A DNA stretch of 64,000 nucleotides from assembly GCA_030549205.1 (NCBI GenBank), contig JAUKTV010000015.1, positions 248,001-312,000 of the forward strand. Reading direction: 5' to 3'. Positions within the stretch are counted from its first letter, which is position 1, and every line of letters begins with the position of its first letter. The DNA comes from Apiosordaria backusii (taxonomy: Eukaryota; Ascomycota; Sordariomycetes; Sordariales; Lasiosphaeriaceae). Under the pieces are notes generated by a model. The model worked only from the letters and a program-made list of their open reading frames with translations, did not search any database and was not told where the DNA came from. Below, piece by piece: positions 12,705 through 26,500 of this stretch. Made by a program: the position numbers and the translations under genes.

Positions 12705-13430
12705 TTTATTTATTTAAATTATATAGTTTAAAAGGCTAAGTCTAAATTAAAAATTAAAATTAAGCTTTGAAAGATAATATTAATTTTAAAAAGATTTTAA
12801 ATAAATATAATAGTTAATATTTTTTAAATAATTTTGAAAGTTAAATTATTAAATAATATAAATAATTTAATAAATATCGAAATATTAATTACTTTTTTAA
12901 TAAACAATTTATAAAGAACTTTTTTAACTACTACAGTAATTAAAAATTAAGTATTTATAATTAAAGGACTTTATAATAAAGTTATAAATTATACTATATT
13001 AAAGTTAATAGTATTTATTATAATTATAAAAGTAATTACCGATAATAATTTTTCTTTTATAATAATTAAGTAGCTTTAACAATATTAATATCGATAATTA
13101 AAGCTTTAAAACATTATTTTAAATATAATAAAGTATTTACTATCTTAATATTCCTTAATAATTTTAATTTTATAATATTTAAAAATAGTGAAAGTATTTT
13201 TAATATTATTTTTAATAAATATATAAGTCTTAATAAAGGAAAATATAATAATAAAGTATTTTAAATTAAAACTGAAAGTACGATTTATAAAAAAAGGCTT
13301 ATGTAAAATAAAAATAAAGGTTTCTTAATTAAATATAAAAATAATCATTTACATTATCTTTATTTTTCTATAGTAAAATTTAAAAATAATATAAACAGTA
13401 AGTTTAATATAATACTTTATTAAATATAAG

Positions 13431-13900
13431 TACCCCTGTAGTGCAGTAGTATACGTTTAAAGGCCTTTTAATTACTATATTTAATTAAAAGGTTAGAAAT
13501 TCGAATTTTATATAGGGTAAAAAAAGCTAAATTTTCATTAGTCAATAGTTAAGGTAAAAAGTAAGCAGGGCCTATTTATACCGTAACCTACAGACTATAA
13601 AAGATAGCCTTATTATTTAAAAGGTACCTATTAAAATATAGATATAATTATAAAGTTAAGAGCTATATTAAATCAGCTTAAGGGACGTTTATCGACCTAA
13701 ACTAGAGGTTATAGATAGTAGAAACCCGGTATAAGTAAGGTTAAAGGGGTTTTTATTTAGTAAATTAAATAAGCTAAATAATAATATATAGGTTTTCTTT
13801 TAAAATAAGTAATAGCCTTATAGTGTATATATAGCGACTTCTATAACTAAATATAGATAAATTAATTCCTAATTTACTATAACGTTTAATAACGTTTAAT
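13431..13900 (+). repeat. tRNA-like module, possible SINE remnant
   Basis: TAGTGCAGTAG at 13439-13449 fits the pol III A-box consensus TRGYNNANNNG. AATTCGAATTT at 13498-13508 is exactly the B box GGTTCGAATCC after G-to-A and C-to-T changes. TACCC (13431) can pair with GGGTA near 13515-13519 as an acceptor stem. The A-to-B spacing (59 nt start to start) is longer than in an intronless tRNA. The following roughly 380 bp are less AT-rich than their surroundings, which fits a tRNA-derived SINE body better than a lone tRNA gene. Ends and target duplication were not found. Confidence 0.35.
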
Positions 13901-14389
13901 ATATAATTTTCTTTTTTTTATTAAATATAAATAAATTTTTTAATTATTATAATCGATTTTTATACTATATAAAATTCTATAAAGATTTTTAAAAATTACT
14001 ATTATAATTATTCTATTAATAAAGTTATACCTTTAATATTTATAAAAATTAAAAGTAATACTTTTATATTAATACTTAATTTTTAATTTACTATATACTA
14101 TATTTATACTTCAAGAATTACCAGTTATAATTTTAGTAAATTAAAAATGCTATTTATATTAATAGAATTATTATTTTTAATTTAAAAAAATTAAAAGGTT
14201 AAAATATATTTATTTAAAAACTAAAACCTTCTTATAAAAGTAAAAAATAATCTTTAATTTATAATATTTTATATAAAATAATAGCTTAATTTATTTAATG
14301 TTATTAAATAGTTAAATTAAAAAACTTTTAACTTTAACCTTTATATAAATACTTATAATTAATATAGTAATGTCTTTAATTTATTTAAT

Positions 14390-15365
14390 GTCTATCTCTT
14401 TAAGAAGTGGAGCTTCTAAAAAAAAAATTCTTTTACAACGCTATACCCGGCATTAGTTCTCTTCATAGTTAATCTAGTATACTACTTAAACTGCCTAAGG
14501 CCACTGTCATAGTTACGTAACTATTATATACTTGTTATATACTTATTATATAGCTAAACCTTCTACCGTTAAGTTTAATAATAAGCTTATATAATAACAT
14601 TATAGCCAAACTTTCCAAACACCTCCTTCACTACCGAATTACTTATAACCGTACCGATAACTTCCTTACCGGCCTATACTAAGGCTAAATACTAACGCTT
14701 ATATAAGGTTAAAAAAGATCCTATCTACTCTTCTTCTTCCTCTTCTATATTATTTACTATATTACTTTCCTATATTACCTACTATATTCCTTTTCTATAT
14801 TATCTACTATATCAAGACTTAATTGATTATAGTACTAAATATAGGTCTATCCTATATAACTTAATAACTAAAAAATAGTATTAATATAATAGCAATATAT
14901 AATTATACTGAAAGCCTATAAGTATAAGATCTTAAAGCTAGATTACTATAAATATCTTAAATTAGCCGACATAATAATGGCTATACCAAAAAAAGTCAGT
15001 AAAAAGTAGAAAAATATAAACGTCGCTTATACTTAAACGTATACTATATATACTATTATTACTTTATCTATCGACCAATATACTAAACTCTGTTAATTTA
15101 AATAGAATTTAATCGATCTTAATGTAGATTAGTAAATTAAAGAAGATAATATAAAGACTTAGGATAAAGCCTTTAAATAGAAGGATAAGGTAGAAGGATG
15201 GTTAGTAAAGCTAATATCGATTGTAAGTATAATAGTAAAGGCTAAAATACCTTAATAAGTAGCTAGTTTAATAGTATACTAAATAACTTAAAGATACTGT
15301 TTACTATTGTATTAATTGTAAGCATCTGTATATTACGTCTTATATATATACCACCGAACCTTAAG
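14390..15365 (-). mobile_element. Family 1 retroposon-like copy B
   Basis: 976 bp, minus orientation, with plus-strand ends GTCTATCTCTTTAAGAAGTG and CCGAACCTTAAG. The 14-bp duplication TTAATTTATTTAAT is perfect at 14376-14389 and 15366-15379. Three tandem 25-bp units lie near 14740-14820. It belongs with copies D, F and H by sequence. Confidence 0.88.
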
Positions 15366-15409
15366 TTAATTTATTTAATAATAACTAGTTAATTAATAAT
15401 TTTTTAAAA

Positions 15410-17430
15410 TATTTTATTGTTTATTCTAATTAAAATTAACTTTATTAATTATACCTTTACCTTTTTTTTCTATTTAAATACCTTCTTTTAATTCTTATTA
15501 TTAATTTATTATAATTAATTAAACTTTAATTAAATTCTATTTTAAATAACAATAGTTAATATATTAATTAAAAAATTAAGTAATAACGGTATATATAGTT
15601 AAACTTTTAATAAAGTTAATATTTATATCCTTTAAATAATTAATTTTTTTTTTCAAAATAGTTATTAATATATTAATAAATTTAAAATGCTTTTAAGTAT
15701 TTAACGGTAAAATTATATTCTTATAGACTTTTAATATAATACTATATTACTATTATATGAATAATATCTTTTAATTATTAAATTATATAAAAGAATTTCT
15801 ATTTAATATATAATTAATTAAGTTTTAATATAATAAATAATATAGAAAAGGAACGATTCTTTAACTTTGATACCATTTATATAAAATGTATTATATAAAT
15901 ACTTACAATTTATATAATTATGTTTTTAAATTACTTAATATAACTATTTAATTAGCTTTTTATTAAGGTATTTTATTCTTTATTATTATGAAAATTATTA
16001 TTAACTATACTTTTACTTTACCTTTTTATTTAAATATTTTATTTTAATTTTTTTTATGGTCTATATCGAAAGTAATTACTTTTTATTTAAATTAATAATA
16101 TTTAATATATTAATCGGAAAATAAAGTAATAACAGTATATATAATTAATACTTAAAAAGTATTTATTCTTTTCAAGATTACTGTTTTTTTTAAAATAGCT
16201 TAGTTATTATTCAATTTTAAAGTTCAATATTTATAAGGTTTTAATATAATTATATACTATTATTATATTAATAATATCTTTTAATTATTAAATTATATAA
16301 AATAGACCTATATTAAATATTATAAATAGTCGATTAAGTTTTAAAATAATAAGTCATATAAAAATAAAATAGTAACAAAGAATAATAAATAAGATTTTTT
16401 TAACTTTATATAAATATTAATATTTAACTTTAATTTAAGTTGATTGAAAAGTTATATTTTAAAATTTAATAATATATATATAAAACGTAATATATAAATA
16501 CTTATAATTAATATAATAGTAATATCTTTAAATTATTAAATATAAGTATTTAATTAATTATTTATTAAACTATTTTCTCCTTTATTATTACAATAATTAA
16601 TATTTTGAATTATATTTTTACTTTATTTTCGAATTTAAATACTTTATTTTAATTTTCTTTATTATTAATTTACTGGTTTACTTTAAAAGTAATTAACTCC
16701 TATTTAAATCGATGAAGTTTAATATATTATTTTAAAGATAAAATATTAAAAGTATATTTAATTAACTTTTAAATAAAAGGTTTATATTTTATTTTTTATT
16801 ATTTCATTTTAATATAACTATTATTATATTAATAAATTTAAAATAACCGCTATTATTTAACTTTGAAATTTTTATATATATAAATTTTTAATATAGTTAA
16901 TTATATATTATTATTATATTAATATTATCTTTTAATTATTAAGTTATATAAAATAAATCTATATTTAGTATTATAAATAGTTGATTAAATTATAATATAA
17001 GAAGTAATATAAAAAAGAAATATAGTAAGTATTATAGGAAAATGATATAGTAAGTAATATAAAAGAGAAATATAATAAATAGTATAAAAGAGGAAAAAAA
17101 GTAAAAAGGATTTTTTTAACTTTATATAAATATTAATATTTAACTTTAATATAAATTAATAAGGAAATTATCGGTATAGTTATAAGTAATTTAATATAAG
17201 GAAAATGTTTAAAAAGTTTAATTATATTATTATTTTATAAATTTATTATTAAACTTAATAATAAAGGGTTTAATTATATAATAAGTATATATATAATAAA
17301 TATATAATTATAACCGTAGCTTTAAAAAATTTAAATAGTATATTAAATTAACTATAAAGAAAATTAATATTAAATATAATATTATAAAAGAAATCTTTTT
17401 TTAAAAGCTTTTTTTTTTAAAGAAATGCAA
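15410..17430 (+). repeat. Cluster of degraded family 1 copies
   Basis: Three consecutive, heavily mutated copies in plus orientation: about 15410-15860 (head-proximal part), about 15880-16440 (head to the middle) and about 16463-17430 (nearly full length, head seen as TTTTAAAATTTAATAATATA, tail as AAAAGCTTTTTTTTTTAAAG). No intact target duplications were found. They look older than copies A-H because even the ends are heavily changed. Confidence 0.6.
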
Positions 17431-18852
17431 GTAATTTAATATTAAAAATAGAAATTAAAAGGTTTAATTATATTATTATTTTATAAATATATTATTAAAT
17501 TTAATAACAACAGGTTTAAGAATATAATAAGTATATCATTATAATAGTAATTTTAATTAATTTCATAATATATTAGTATATATTTAAAAGCTATTTAATG
17601 GTTAAATAAATTAATTAATATATTATACTATTAAATAATTATATTATTAAAAAGTCTGCTTTTTCTCTATAAACCGTTATTATTATAATATTATATTTTT
17701 TATATTTAATATATTGAATCGAATTTAATAAAAACTATTTAAAATAAAAAATCTATATATTCTTATAACCTATTAAAGTTTTTATTAACTTTACAATTAA
17801 TTTTAATAATATTAATAATATTAATAAACTTATTATTTAAATGTATTTTAACCTTTTTTTTTAATCTTAATTATTTAACTTATATTTTTAATCTTTTTAC
17901 TCAAGTTTTTAATAACACTATTTTTATTATTCTTTTATTTATAACTTTAATTAACTTTTTAAAATTAATTTTAATTATAAGATTTTATTTTAAAATATAT
18001 TAAAGTTTTTATTTATTTTATATAATAGTTTAAATATATTTTAAAACTTTTTAAATATTATAGTAAATTTATATAATATTTTAAAAACGAAATTAAAATT
18101 TAATTATAAACTTTATATAAAAAAGGCCTTTTTATTATTTTTTAATTAAAAATTATATATACTTTTTTACTATATGTAAAATTTACTTTTTATTAATCTT
18201 CTATTTATAAACCTTCGCAGTAATTTTCTTTACCTATTTTATTTATTTTTTCTTTAAATTATTTTAATTATTAAAATTTATAATTTACTTTTTATTAAAT
18301 ATTATTAAAGGCTTTTTTTAAAAGTTTAAAAAATTATTATAATTAATACTTTATTTACTTTTATTATAATAATAAAAAAGAAATTAATAATAAATTATAA
18401 ATTTAAGTCTTTATTAAAAATATTATAATATTATTTAATACCTTATTTTTTAATTTAACCTTATTTATTAAAATTAAATTTTATTACTACTTTACCTTTT
18501 ATTAATCTTACTTTTATACTTTAAAAACCTTATAAATTAAATAAAGCCTTTTTCTTTTTTGCAAATTTAAATTTAATTAATTTAATATAATAATTTAATA
18601 ACTTTACTTTAATATTCTTGAAACTTAATTAATATAGTTTTAAAACGGTGTAATTTTTTTATAAAAAATAAAAATTTCTTTATTAATTAAATATCAAGTA
18701 TAGTAATTAAAAAGTTACTATTATAAGTTAAAAAGAACTATATCGATTAATAGTATATTAAAAAAATAACTTAAAAGTAATTTATATTATAATCTAATTT
18801 AATTAAATATATATTTATTAAGTAATTTAAATACCGGTTAATACTAATTATT
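17431..18852. other. AT-rich spacer
   Basis: RIP-like sequence without an open frame, tandem array or recognisable element. A short stretch at about 17460-17540 resembles the tail-proximal part of family 1. Confidence 0.5.
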
Positions 18853-18865
18853 ATAAAGTAATTAA

Positions 18866-19870
18866 TGTCTTTTTAAGAAGTGGAGCTTTAAAAAAAAAAA
18901 TTTCTTTTACAATGCTATAACTGGCGTTGGTTTTCTTTACAGCTAATCTAGTGTACTACTTAAACTGCTTAAGGCCACTGTTATAATTATATAATTATTA
19001 TATATTTATTATATACTTATTATATAGCTGAACCTTTTACTATCGAGTTTAATAATAAACTTATATAATAACATTATAGCTAAACCTTCTAAACATTTCC
19101 TTTATTACTAAATTGCTTATAACTGCGCCGATAACTTCTTTACCGGCCTATACTAGGGCTAGGTACTAACGCTTATATAAGGTTAAAAAGGATTCTATTT
19201 ACTTTTCTTTACTATTTCTCTTCTATATTACTTACTATATTCCTCTTCTATATTACCTATTATATTCCTCTTTTATATTACCTACTATATTCCTTTCCTA
19301 TATTACCTACTATATTAAGACTTAATCGACTATTTATAGTATTAAGTATAGGTCTATCTTATATACTTTAATAATTAAGAGATGGTATTAATATAATGGT
19401 AATATATAATCTACTGTATTAAAAGCTTATAAGTATAAGATCCTAAGGTTAAATCGCTATAAGTATTTTGAATTTGCTAACATTATAATGGCTATATTGA
19501 AAAAAGACAGTAATAAGTAGAATATAAGTGTCGCCTTTATTAAAAATTTAGCTATATATACTATCGCTACTCTATTTTATACCGAATATATTAACCTCTG
19601 TCGATTCAGATAGGATTTAATTGGTCTTAAGCCAAACAAAGTATTAGATTAATAATAAAACGACTTAGAAGAAAGCTTTTAAAAAGAAAGATAAGGTGAA
19701 AGACTGGTTAGCAAAGTTAATCGATATCGCGGTAGTAATTGTAAAGGATAAAACGGCCTAATAGATTAAGTAGCCAGTCTAATAGCTATATTAAATAGCC
19801 TGAAGATACTGTTATGTTAATCGTAAGCATCTGTATGTTACGTCTTGTGTATATACCACCGAACCTTAAG
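18866..19870 (-). mobile_element. Family 1 retroposon-like copy C
   Basis: 1005 bp, minus orientation, with plus-strand ends TGTCTTTTTAAGAAGTGGAG and CCGAACCTTAAG. The 13-bp duplication ATAAAGTAATTAA is perfect at 18853-18865 and 19871-19883. Four units of the 25-bp tandem repeat lie at about 19222-19318. Sequence type as copy A. Confidence 0.88.
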
Positions 19871-22149
19871 ATAAAGTAATTAAATACCTTATTAAAAAGG
19901 CTTAAAAGTAAGTTTATTTTTAATATCTTACCTTTATTAAAAACTTCTTTATTAAAGATTAAATTATAATAAACCTTTATAATTATTTTTAAAAGTTAAC
20001 TTTTATTTATAAAGAAAACGATATTATTAAAAACTATTAATTATAATAATAATAATAATATTAAGTATTAAATTATTTTAAATAAATATAATAATATAAT
20101 TTTATTTATTTAATTTTATAAAAGTATTATAAAGATAATGAAAAATAAATATTATAACCTTTTTATAAAAGAACTTTAATTTAATTTTAATACAAAGGTT
20201 ATTAAGTCGATTAAAACTTATATTACTTATATTAATAAAATTAGTTTTCCTTTTAATATTATATTTTTTGAAAATAAAGATATTAAATTTAAGAGTTTAA
20301 TAAATTAATAAACCTTTTTTAATTTTATTAAAAAGTACTTTAAAACTATATTTTATAAATTTATAGTTTATATTTATATTTTAAATATATACTATTTATA
20401 ATTAAATAAAGGTTTTTTTTAAAAGAAAAAGTATATTAATAAAATCTTTAAATAATTTATAAATTAAGCCTTTTTATTAATTAAACGTTTTAAAGATTTT
20501 AAAACTCTTTATTACTTAATCTATACCGGTAACTATATATTTAATAATCCTATAAATAAAATATTTAATTATTACAAAGATACCTTAATAAATAAAATAA
20601 CTTTAAAATATTACGGTTAGATTTAATAAAAACAATTATATTATTAAATTAAATAAATTTAACTTAAAACTTTAAATTAAAAAGTATAATAATTATATTA
20701 TTAAATTAAAAATTAATTCAAATACCGTTTATTATAATTAAGTTAATATACTTATTTTTTTTAAAATATTTATAGTTTAAATATTATTACTTTTAATAAA
20801 GCTAATAAGTTATTTAAAATTAACGCCTTATTTATATTTTATAATTAAAAAAAAAAAAAATTATCCTTTAAAATATAATTTTATTTAATAAAAAAATAAA
20901 CTTTAAATTAATAGTAATTACTTCATAATTAATAACGTTATATATAATTTTATTAAGAATTATTTTAATAAAAATATAGTAATTACTTTAAAATCCTATT
21001 TTTATGAAGATTATTTTAAAAAACTTAATACTTTTTAAAATTATTTAATTATCTTTAAATTAAATATTATAATTTCAATTATTGTAAAAAGGCCTATAAT
21101 AAATTTAGTATATTATTATATTATATAACAAAAGTTTAAATAAAAAAATAACTATTTAATTAAATTTTATATATAAAACTTGTTTATTAACTATTCGGTA
21201 TTTGCTTAATATTTTACTTTATTATACAGCTATTTAAAAACCTATATTCTATTAACTAATAAGTTAAATTATTTATAATTTTATATATAAGTTATTAACG
21301 CTTACTATTATAAATAGTATAAATAGCTTAACCCTAATTTTATATTAACCTATATTTTAAGTTAAAAATATTTAATTTATAATCCTTTTATATAACTATA
21401 AATCGATTTTTAAAAAATTATAAATTATATTAACTTAATTATTTATAAAACTTATAGTTAATTATTAAGTTAATTAAATTAATTTAAAATTAATAAGTTT
21501 ATAGTTAAGTAAGTATATTATTATTATATTAAATTAGAGGCTTATAGGCTTTATAAGTTAAAAACTATAAAAGTTTTAATAAATAGTTTATAAAGTTTAG
21601 TAAATTTTAGGATTAATTAAATTATACTTTAGCTTATTTATTTATTAAGATATATAAGGTATTATATATTAATCGGTAAATATATAGTAGAGGTTAAGTA
21701 TAAACCCTATTATAAAAAATATTATATTAGATTTATAGAAGGCTAATATTATAATGTAATTGGTTACTCACTATATTTTTATTTTATAGTATTTATTAAA
21801 TATTATAATTTAGTACTTTAATAGTAAACTATAGGTATGACTTCTATTGTACTATAAGCTAATATATAAGTACTAATTACAGGGCCCTTAGGGTTATACT
21901 TAGCTATACCTATTTAGATAAAATTAAATTATAAAGGTTTAACTTTAAAATTATATAATAAGGTTTTAATTTTATAATTATATTTATATTTAATAAGTAC
22001 TTTTGAATAATAAAGTAGTTTTCTAGTTTAATAGATTATAATATAAATAAGCTTTACTTTATATTATATTTAATTTATTAAGTTAATAAGAATTTAGTTT
22101 TTTTACCCTATATAAAATTTAAATTTATGGCCTTTTTCTTAAATATAGT

Positions 22150-23053
22150 AATTAGAAGGCCCTTAAATATATATTAATATATTATAAGGATATTATTAAG
22201 TTTATTAAAATATTTATAAAATAATAAGTTAATTAAACATTTTAAATATTTTTATTATTATTAAATTATTTATATTTATATTAATAATATTTTACCGATT
22301 TAAAATTCAATACTAACGTTTATATAGAATTGAAAAGGATCCTCTGTATTACTTTTCTTAACTATTCCTTTTTTATATTACTTATTATTTTAAAACTTAA
22401 TCGATTATGTATAGTAAAAATCTATCTTATATAATTTAATAATTAAAAGATATTCTTAATAAAATAATAATATATAATTATATTAAAAGTCTATAAATAT
22501 AAGATTTTAAAATTAAATAATAATTAAATGTTGCGAGGACACTGGTACGCGATTATTGTAGTTGCATGATGATTGATTCTTCTAATGTCTGTTGCACGAG
22601 TGATGGCTATTTGTATGCATGTATAGATCTCTGTGGATCCCTATGTCCCTGTGCCTTTCCGTAACATTAAAAGTCTATTATATTTATTAATATAATAATA
22701 ACTATGTTAAAAAAAGATAGTACTATCAATTTTTTTTTAATTATATATATCATTATTACTTTGTTTCTTAATTAATATATTAAACTTTATTGATTTAAAT
22801 AAAAAGTAATTAGTTTCGATTTAAACTAGTTAATTAATAATAGATAAAATTAAAATAAAGTATTTCAATAGAAAGATAAAGTCGAAGTATAGTTAATAAA
22901 ATTAATTTTAATTGTAATAATAGTAGTAAATAATTAAACGATTTAATAAGTAATTATATAAATAGTTATATTAAATAACCTAAAGATACTATTATGTTAA
23001 TTATAAATGTCGATATATTACATTTTATATAAATACCACTGAATCTAAAGTAA
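22150..23053 (-). mobile_element. Family 1 copy J, interrupted by a solo LTR
   Basis: Degraded minus-orientation copy. The tail side is indistinct (start approximate); the tandem-repeat region lies near 22360-22390, and the head reads ACCACTGAATCTAAAG (mutated ACCACCGAACCTTAAG) ending near 23053. The copy is split by the 138-bp solo LTR at 22529-22666, placing the LTR insertion after both the insertion and the mutation of this copy. Confidence 0.6.
22529..22666. mobile_element. Short solo LTR (138 bp) nested in family 1
   Basis: A GC-normal island starting TGTTGCGAGGAC and ending CCTTTCCGTAACA, so its termini carry the short inverted repeat TGTTGC/GTAACA. A perfect 5-bp duplication TTAAA lies at 22524-22528 and 22667-22671. 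Size and termini fit a small LTR, for example of a Copia-like or terminal-repeat-in-miniature element. It shows no RIP changes although the host copy is saturated with them. Confidence 0.85.
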
Positions 23054-23261
23054 TTTCTATGATAATAATAATATTAAGGAAATATTTATTATTATACCGG
23101 TATTAATTATTATTTTTTTTAAATAAAATGTATTAATATGAATATATTTAAATATATTAAAGAAATTTTACTTAACAATAATTCTATCTATACTAAAATT
23201 AAAGTAAACTTTTAAATCCTTATTATTGCTTTTAACTTTAACTAATATATATATAAAATTG

Positions 23262-23438
23262 CTAGCGTCGCTTCGTTCGTCAGTCGCGTGGCCCTTCGCT
23301 GCGCTACGGGACGCTTCCTTCCTCACTCTCGCTCCTGGCAATTTTGACACGGGCACGAATTTCATGTGCGTATGTGGAGAGCAAACTCAATTGGGGTCAA
23401 GTGGGGAGTAAACGAAGCGACAATAACCTGTCCGGAGG
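23262..23438 (-). repeat. Helitron 3' terminal region with inverted repeats
   Basis: This 177-bp region holds the inner copy of the 12-bp inverted repeat (23427-23438), the 11-bp pair at 23267-23277/23411-23421, and an imperfect CCC...GGG hairpin around 23303-23321. Such subterminal structure near a 3' end is the expected termination signal of rolling-circle transposons. Assignment as terminator is inference from position. Confidence 0.55.
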
Positions 23439-23510
23439 CCAACAATCCCGTGTTCTGCTGAAGACTGTTTATTACAACTACAGCTAAACCTACACAACTA
23501 AATCTTCTCT

Positions 23511-26500
23511 CTACACAGTAAAGCCATCGCTTGTATCGCTCGAGTCATCCTCCTCTTCCATGTCAGAGCTATCGGAGCTCATATACCCGCCTATGTTACT
23601 CGACCCAACCTCCTCTTCCTGTGGACCTAACCGCTGCAGCCTCCTTGTCTCGTAATCAGCTATCTTCAGTTGCATGCTCCGTATCGGATCTTCGCAATAT
23701 ATCCTACTCCGATCAAACGGCGACTCAAACATCAGGCCATCCAGTGTTTTGACCCTGGAAACAGCTACGTAGGACAGGCCGGACGCGAACTCTGGCTCGG
23801 AGATGTCACAAACCACCTTGTCGAGAGTGATGCCCTGTGACTTGTGCACCGTGATGGCGTAGCACACAAGCAGTGGGAACTGCTTGCGGAGGCCGGTGCC
23901 AGCCCCAAGAACAAACACGTGTTGGACCCTGAGGATTGGAACCACCGGCCTAGCCCCATCACGAAGCTCTTCCCCGCCAGGCAACAGGAACGGCGGCCCG
24001 GTGTAGTTGTCAAACGCTACCATGATAACCTGCGGTGGGTCGTTTTCTACGTTGGCTCCCTCCGCCCACGAGATGTCGTATACGGTGCCCTGCGCACCAT
24101 TCACGAGGCCAACGTTGGCCCAGAGATTCCTCGTCAGCATAACCCGGCAACCAATACAAAGAGGCAATCGTTTGACCAGGTTGCCGGCGTCGGAGGACTT
24201 GACCCTGTCTGCGCCGGCGCCCTCGTGCGTCGCGTTCACCTGGACAACCGCCCTTCGCAGGCCCAGAAGGTGCCGATGGTTATACTCTTCAACCTGCGCC
24301 TTGACGGGAAAGATGCGGAGGGCGTTATCAAAAGCCTCCACCTCGGCCGGGGTAGCTTGATCGCACATCTCGAGGTGAGAAGCTCCCACGACGGAATGGA
24401 CACCTTCGCCTGCCTCAGTTCCTGCAGGGCCTGCCGGAACAGAGCCTGGTCCTCACCCTGCTGGCGCTGGACCGTGGATAAGAACACCGACTTGTCGAAC
24501 GAAAGGTATACGTTACGGCCGACAATCTCCATATCCCGCAAGTCACCCGCCGCAGAGTATAGCGGCTTGCTCATGACAGGGGGGAGCTGGAAGAAATCGC
24601 CTATGAGGATGACGCTGAGCCCACCGAGATACTGCTCGCGGCGCTCGGGGAAGATCTCACGGAGCCGCCGATCGATCCAGGCCAGATTTTCCGCCCCAGC
24701 ATGCTCTTCTCGTCGATGATGAGGTAGTGGATCGGCCTAAACTGTCGCTGCAGGGAGCTGAGGACCGTTGGGGTTTCCGAGAGCGGGCGGTAGTTGCCGT
24801 CCACCGGGAGCCGGAAGAGGGAATGGAGGGTCTGGCCCGTGATCTGGTTGCTGGCTACACCGGTAGGCGCCGCCCGGATGATTGGCGAGGGCTGGCCGCG
24901 CCTGGCTGCTTTGGCTTGCAGGCGAGAGGAGATCACCTTCACCATGTACGACTTGCCGGTCCCTCCGCCCCCGTCCACCTGGATCCGGAGCGGGGCTGGG
25001 TTCTGACCTCGGTTGGTTGCCCTGTAGTGTCCTAGAATGGCGTCGTACACCAGCCGCTGCTCGGTGTTAAGAGTGTCACAGGCCTCGCGCGGGAGCTGCT
25101 CGACGTTGTAATTGCCGGGAGAATCCCCCGGAGCTCGGTCCAATAGGTTCCGTCGTTAAACAGCTCGTGGGAATAAAGGCCGATGTGGCGGGTCCAGTCG
25201 TAGTTTACGTCGATGTCGCGGCGGCCGAGTAAATCTGCCTCCTCCTGGGGAAGCTCGAGGTCAGGTACCATACGTGCCATCTCGTGCCAATCCTCAAGGG
25301 TGATATCAACCACATCACCGCCAGGCTCAAACAGCTCCTCGTCAGGCTCGGGTTCCTCCTCGTCCTCGACGCCATAATGGTCGTCGGGGTGGTCGTGATG
25401 AATGGCGCAGTGCCTGTAGGCGACCTCGTAGGTTTCAAACAGCAGGTTGTCGGCTCGTAAAAGATCCGTGGGTTGGCGGTGAGGATGGTTAAGCAGGAGC
25501 TTAATACGGCAGAAATTAGGCCACTGCTGGTGCGAGCGAACAGGCTTGTATCTGGGGTAGTAGTACAAAACCCTGGGCCGCGCAGGAGGTTGCCACACAG
25601 CCCATCTCGAAGGATCGCGGGCCTTGAAGTTCCAGTTCTCAAGGAAGTCAAAGTACGTCACCTCCTCCATGTGTGCCGGCCGGTTGAGGTACTTGTCGTA
25701 GACATTCGAGGATTCCTCGACTTCGCCGTCAGCAGTGATGTCGATGGGCCGGGCGTGTCGCTCGCGGGGCCGGCAGTCCACGCTCTGCACCACCCGGCTG
25801 TCGTCCTGGAGAGGAAGGCCCAGCAGGATGTGGCAGATCTCCTGCGCGGAGTAGTCCCTCTCACCCACCAGCTTGTTCATCAGCTTGGATACGAACGAAA
25901 GCATGGGGTTGCGGTCGGAAACGTAAGGCATTATGCCGCGGGCGATCTGCGCATACGTGTTGGTCTGGGCCTCCGACTTGCTGCAGTACTTTGCAGCGTA
26001 GTTGATCACAGCCTGTACGCCGGTGCAGGGCGAGCAGTCAGTGTTGGCGAGCCAGCAGAGCGAGATCATCGGGTTGTACTGGTTCATGTGGGTGTCGTTT
26101 CTCTCGGTCTCGAAATGCCACCATTTCGTACCTGCTCTCCTAACAACACCCGCAGCTGGCCGCTCGGGGCGGGGAAAGAGGAACCGGCATGTTGGCTGCG
26201 GCGGGGGTTGCTCTGGCTCACCGGCCTCACCGGCTTCTGCTCGGGCTGCCGACTGTCTGGCCCGCTCCGCATCTCTCTTGGTTAGGCGGAGGCAGTATGT
26301 AGTGGAACAATGGTGCCGCTGGCATCGGTTTACAATACGGTTGAGCCACTCCCAGGTAATCTCGGTCTCGAGAGGGTCTACGGACAGGGGATTACCCTCG
26401 TCCGCGCCCTGGTCCCGCTGTGGGTTCAGGGCTGTGATATGGTAACCCCAGACCCTCGCAAAGTTGTCTCGTGTATCTTTCGTCGACATGTCGGGATCCG

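Larger units (their letters stand above)
1..23260. repeat. AT-rich RIP-degraded repeat block (left)
   Basis: Nearly all of this stretch is A+T with TpA strongly over-represented and no open frame above about 65 codons, apart from the GC-normal solo LTR islands. Recognisable copies of the same repeats differ mainly by C-to-T and G-to-A changes, which is the known mark of repeat-induced point mutation in ascomycetes. The block carries family 1 copies listed separately. Spacers between them (for example 3736-5413, 7100-8073, 9099-9973, 10404-11686, 19884-22150) hold only simple AT-rich sequence in which I recognise no gene or element. It probably corresponds to heterochromatin; that is inference. 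Confidence 0.9.

Noticed and set aside
1..23260. Mitochondrial DNA origin of the AT-rich block
   Set aside because: No mitochondrial genes or rRNA are visible, and the sequence is built of dispersed repeats with target duplications and nuclear-type solo LTRs.
25473..26285. Plus-strand frame of 270 codons (and several others between 23.5 and 28.9 kb)
   Set aside because: These lie opposite the Helitron Rep-helicase frame, show no motif and are explained as shadows of the GC-rich coding strand.
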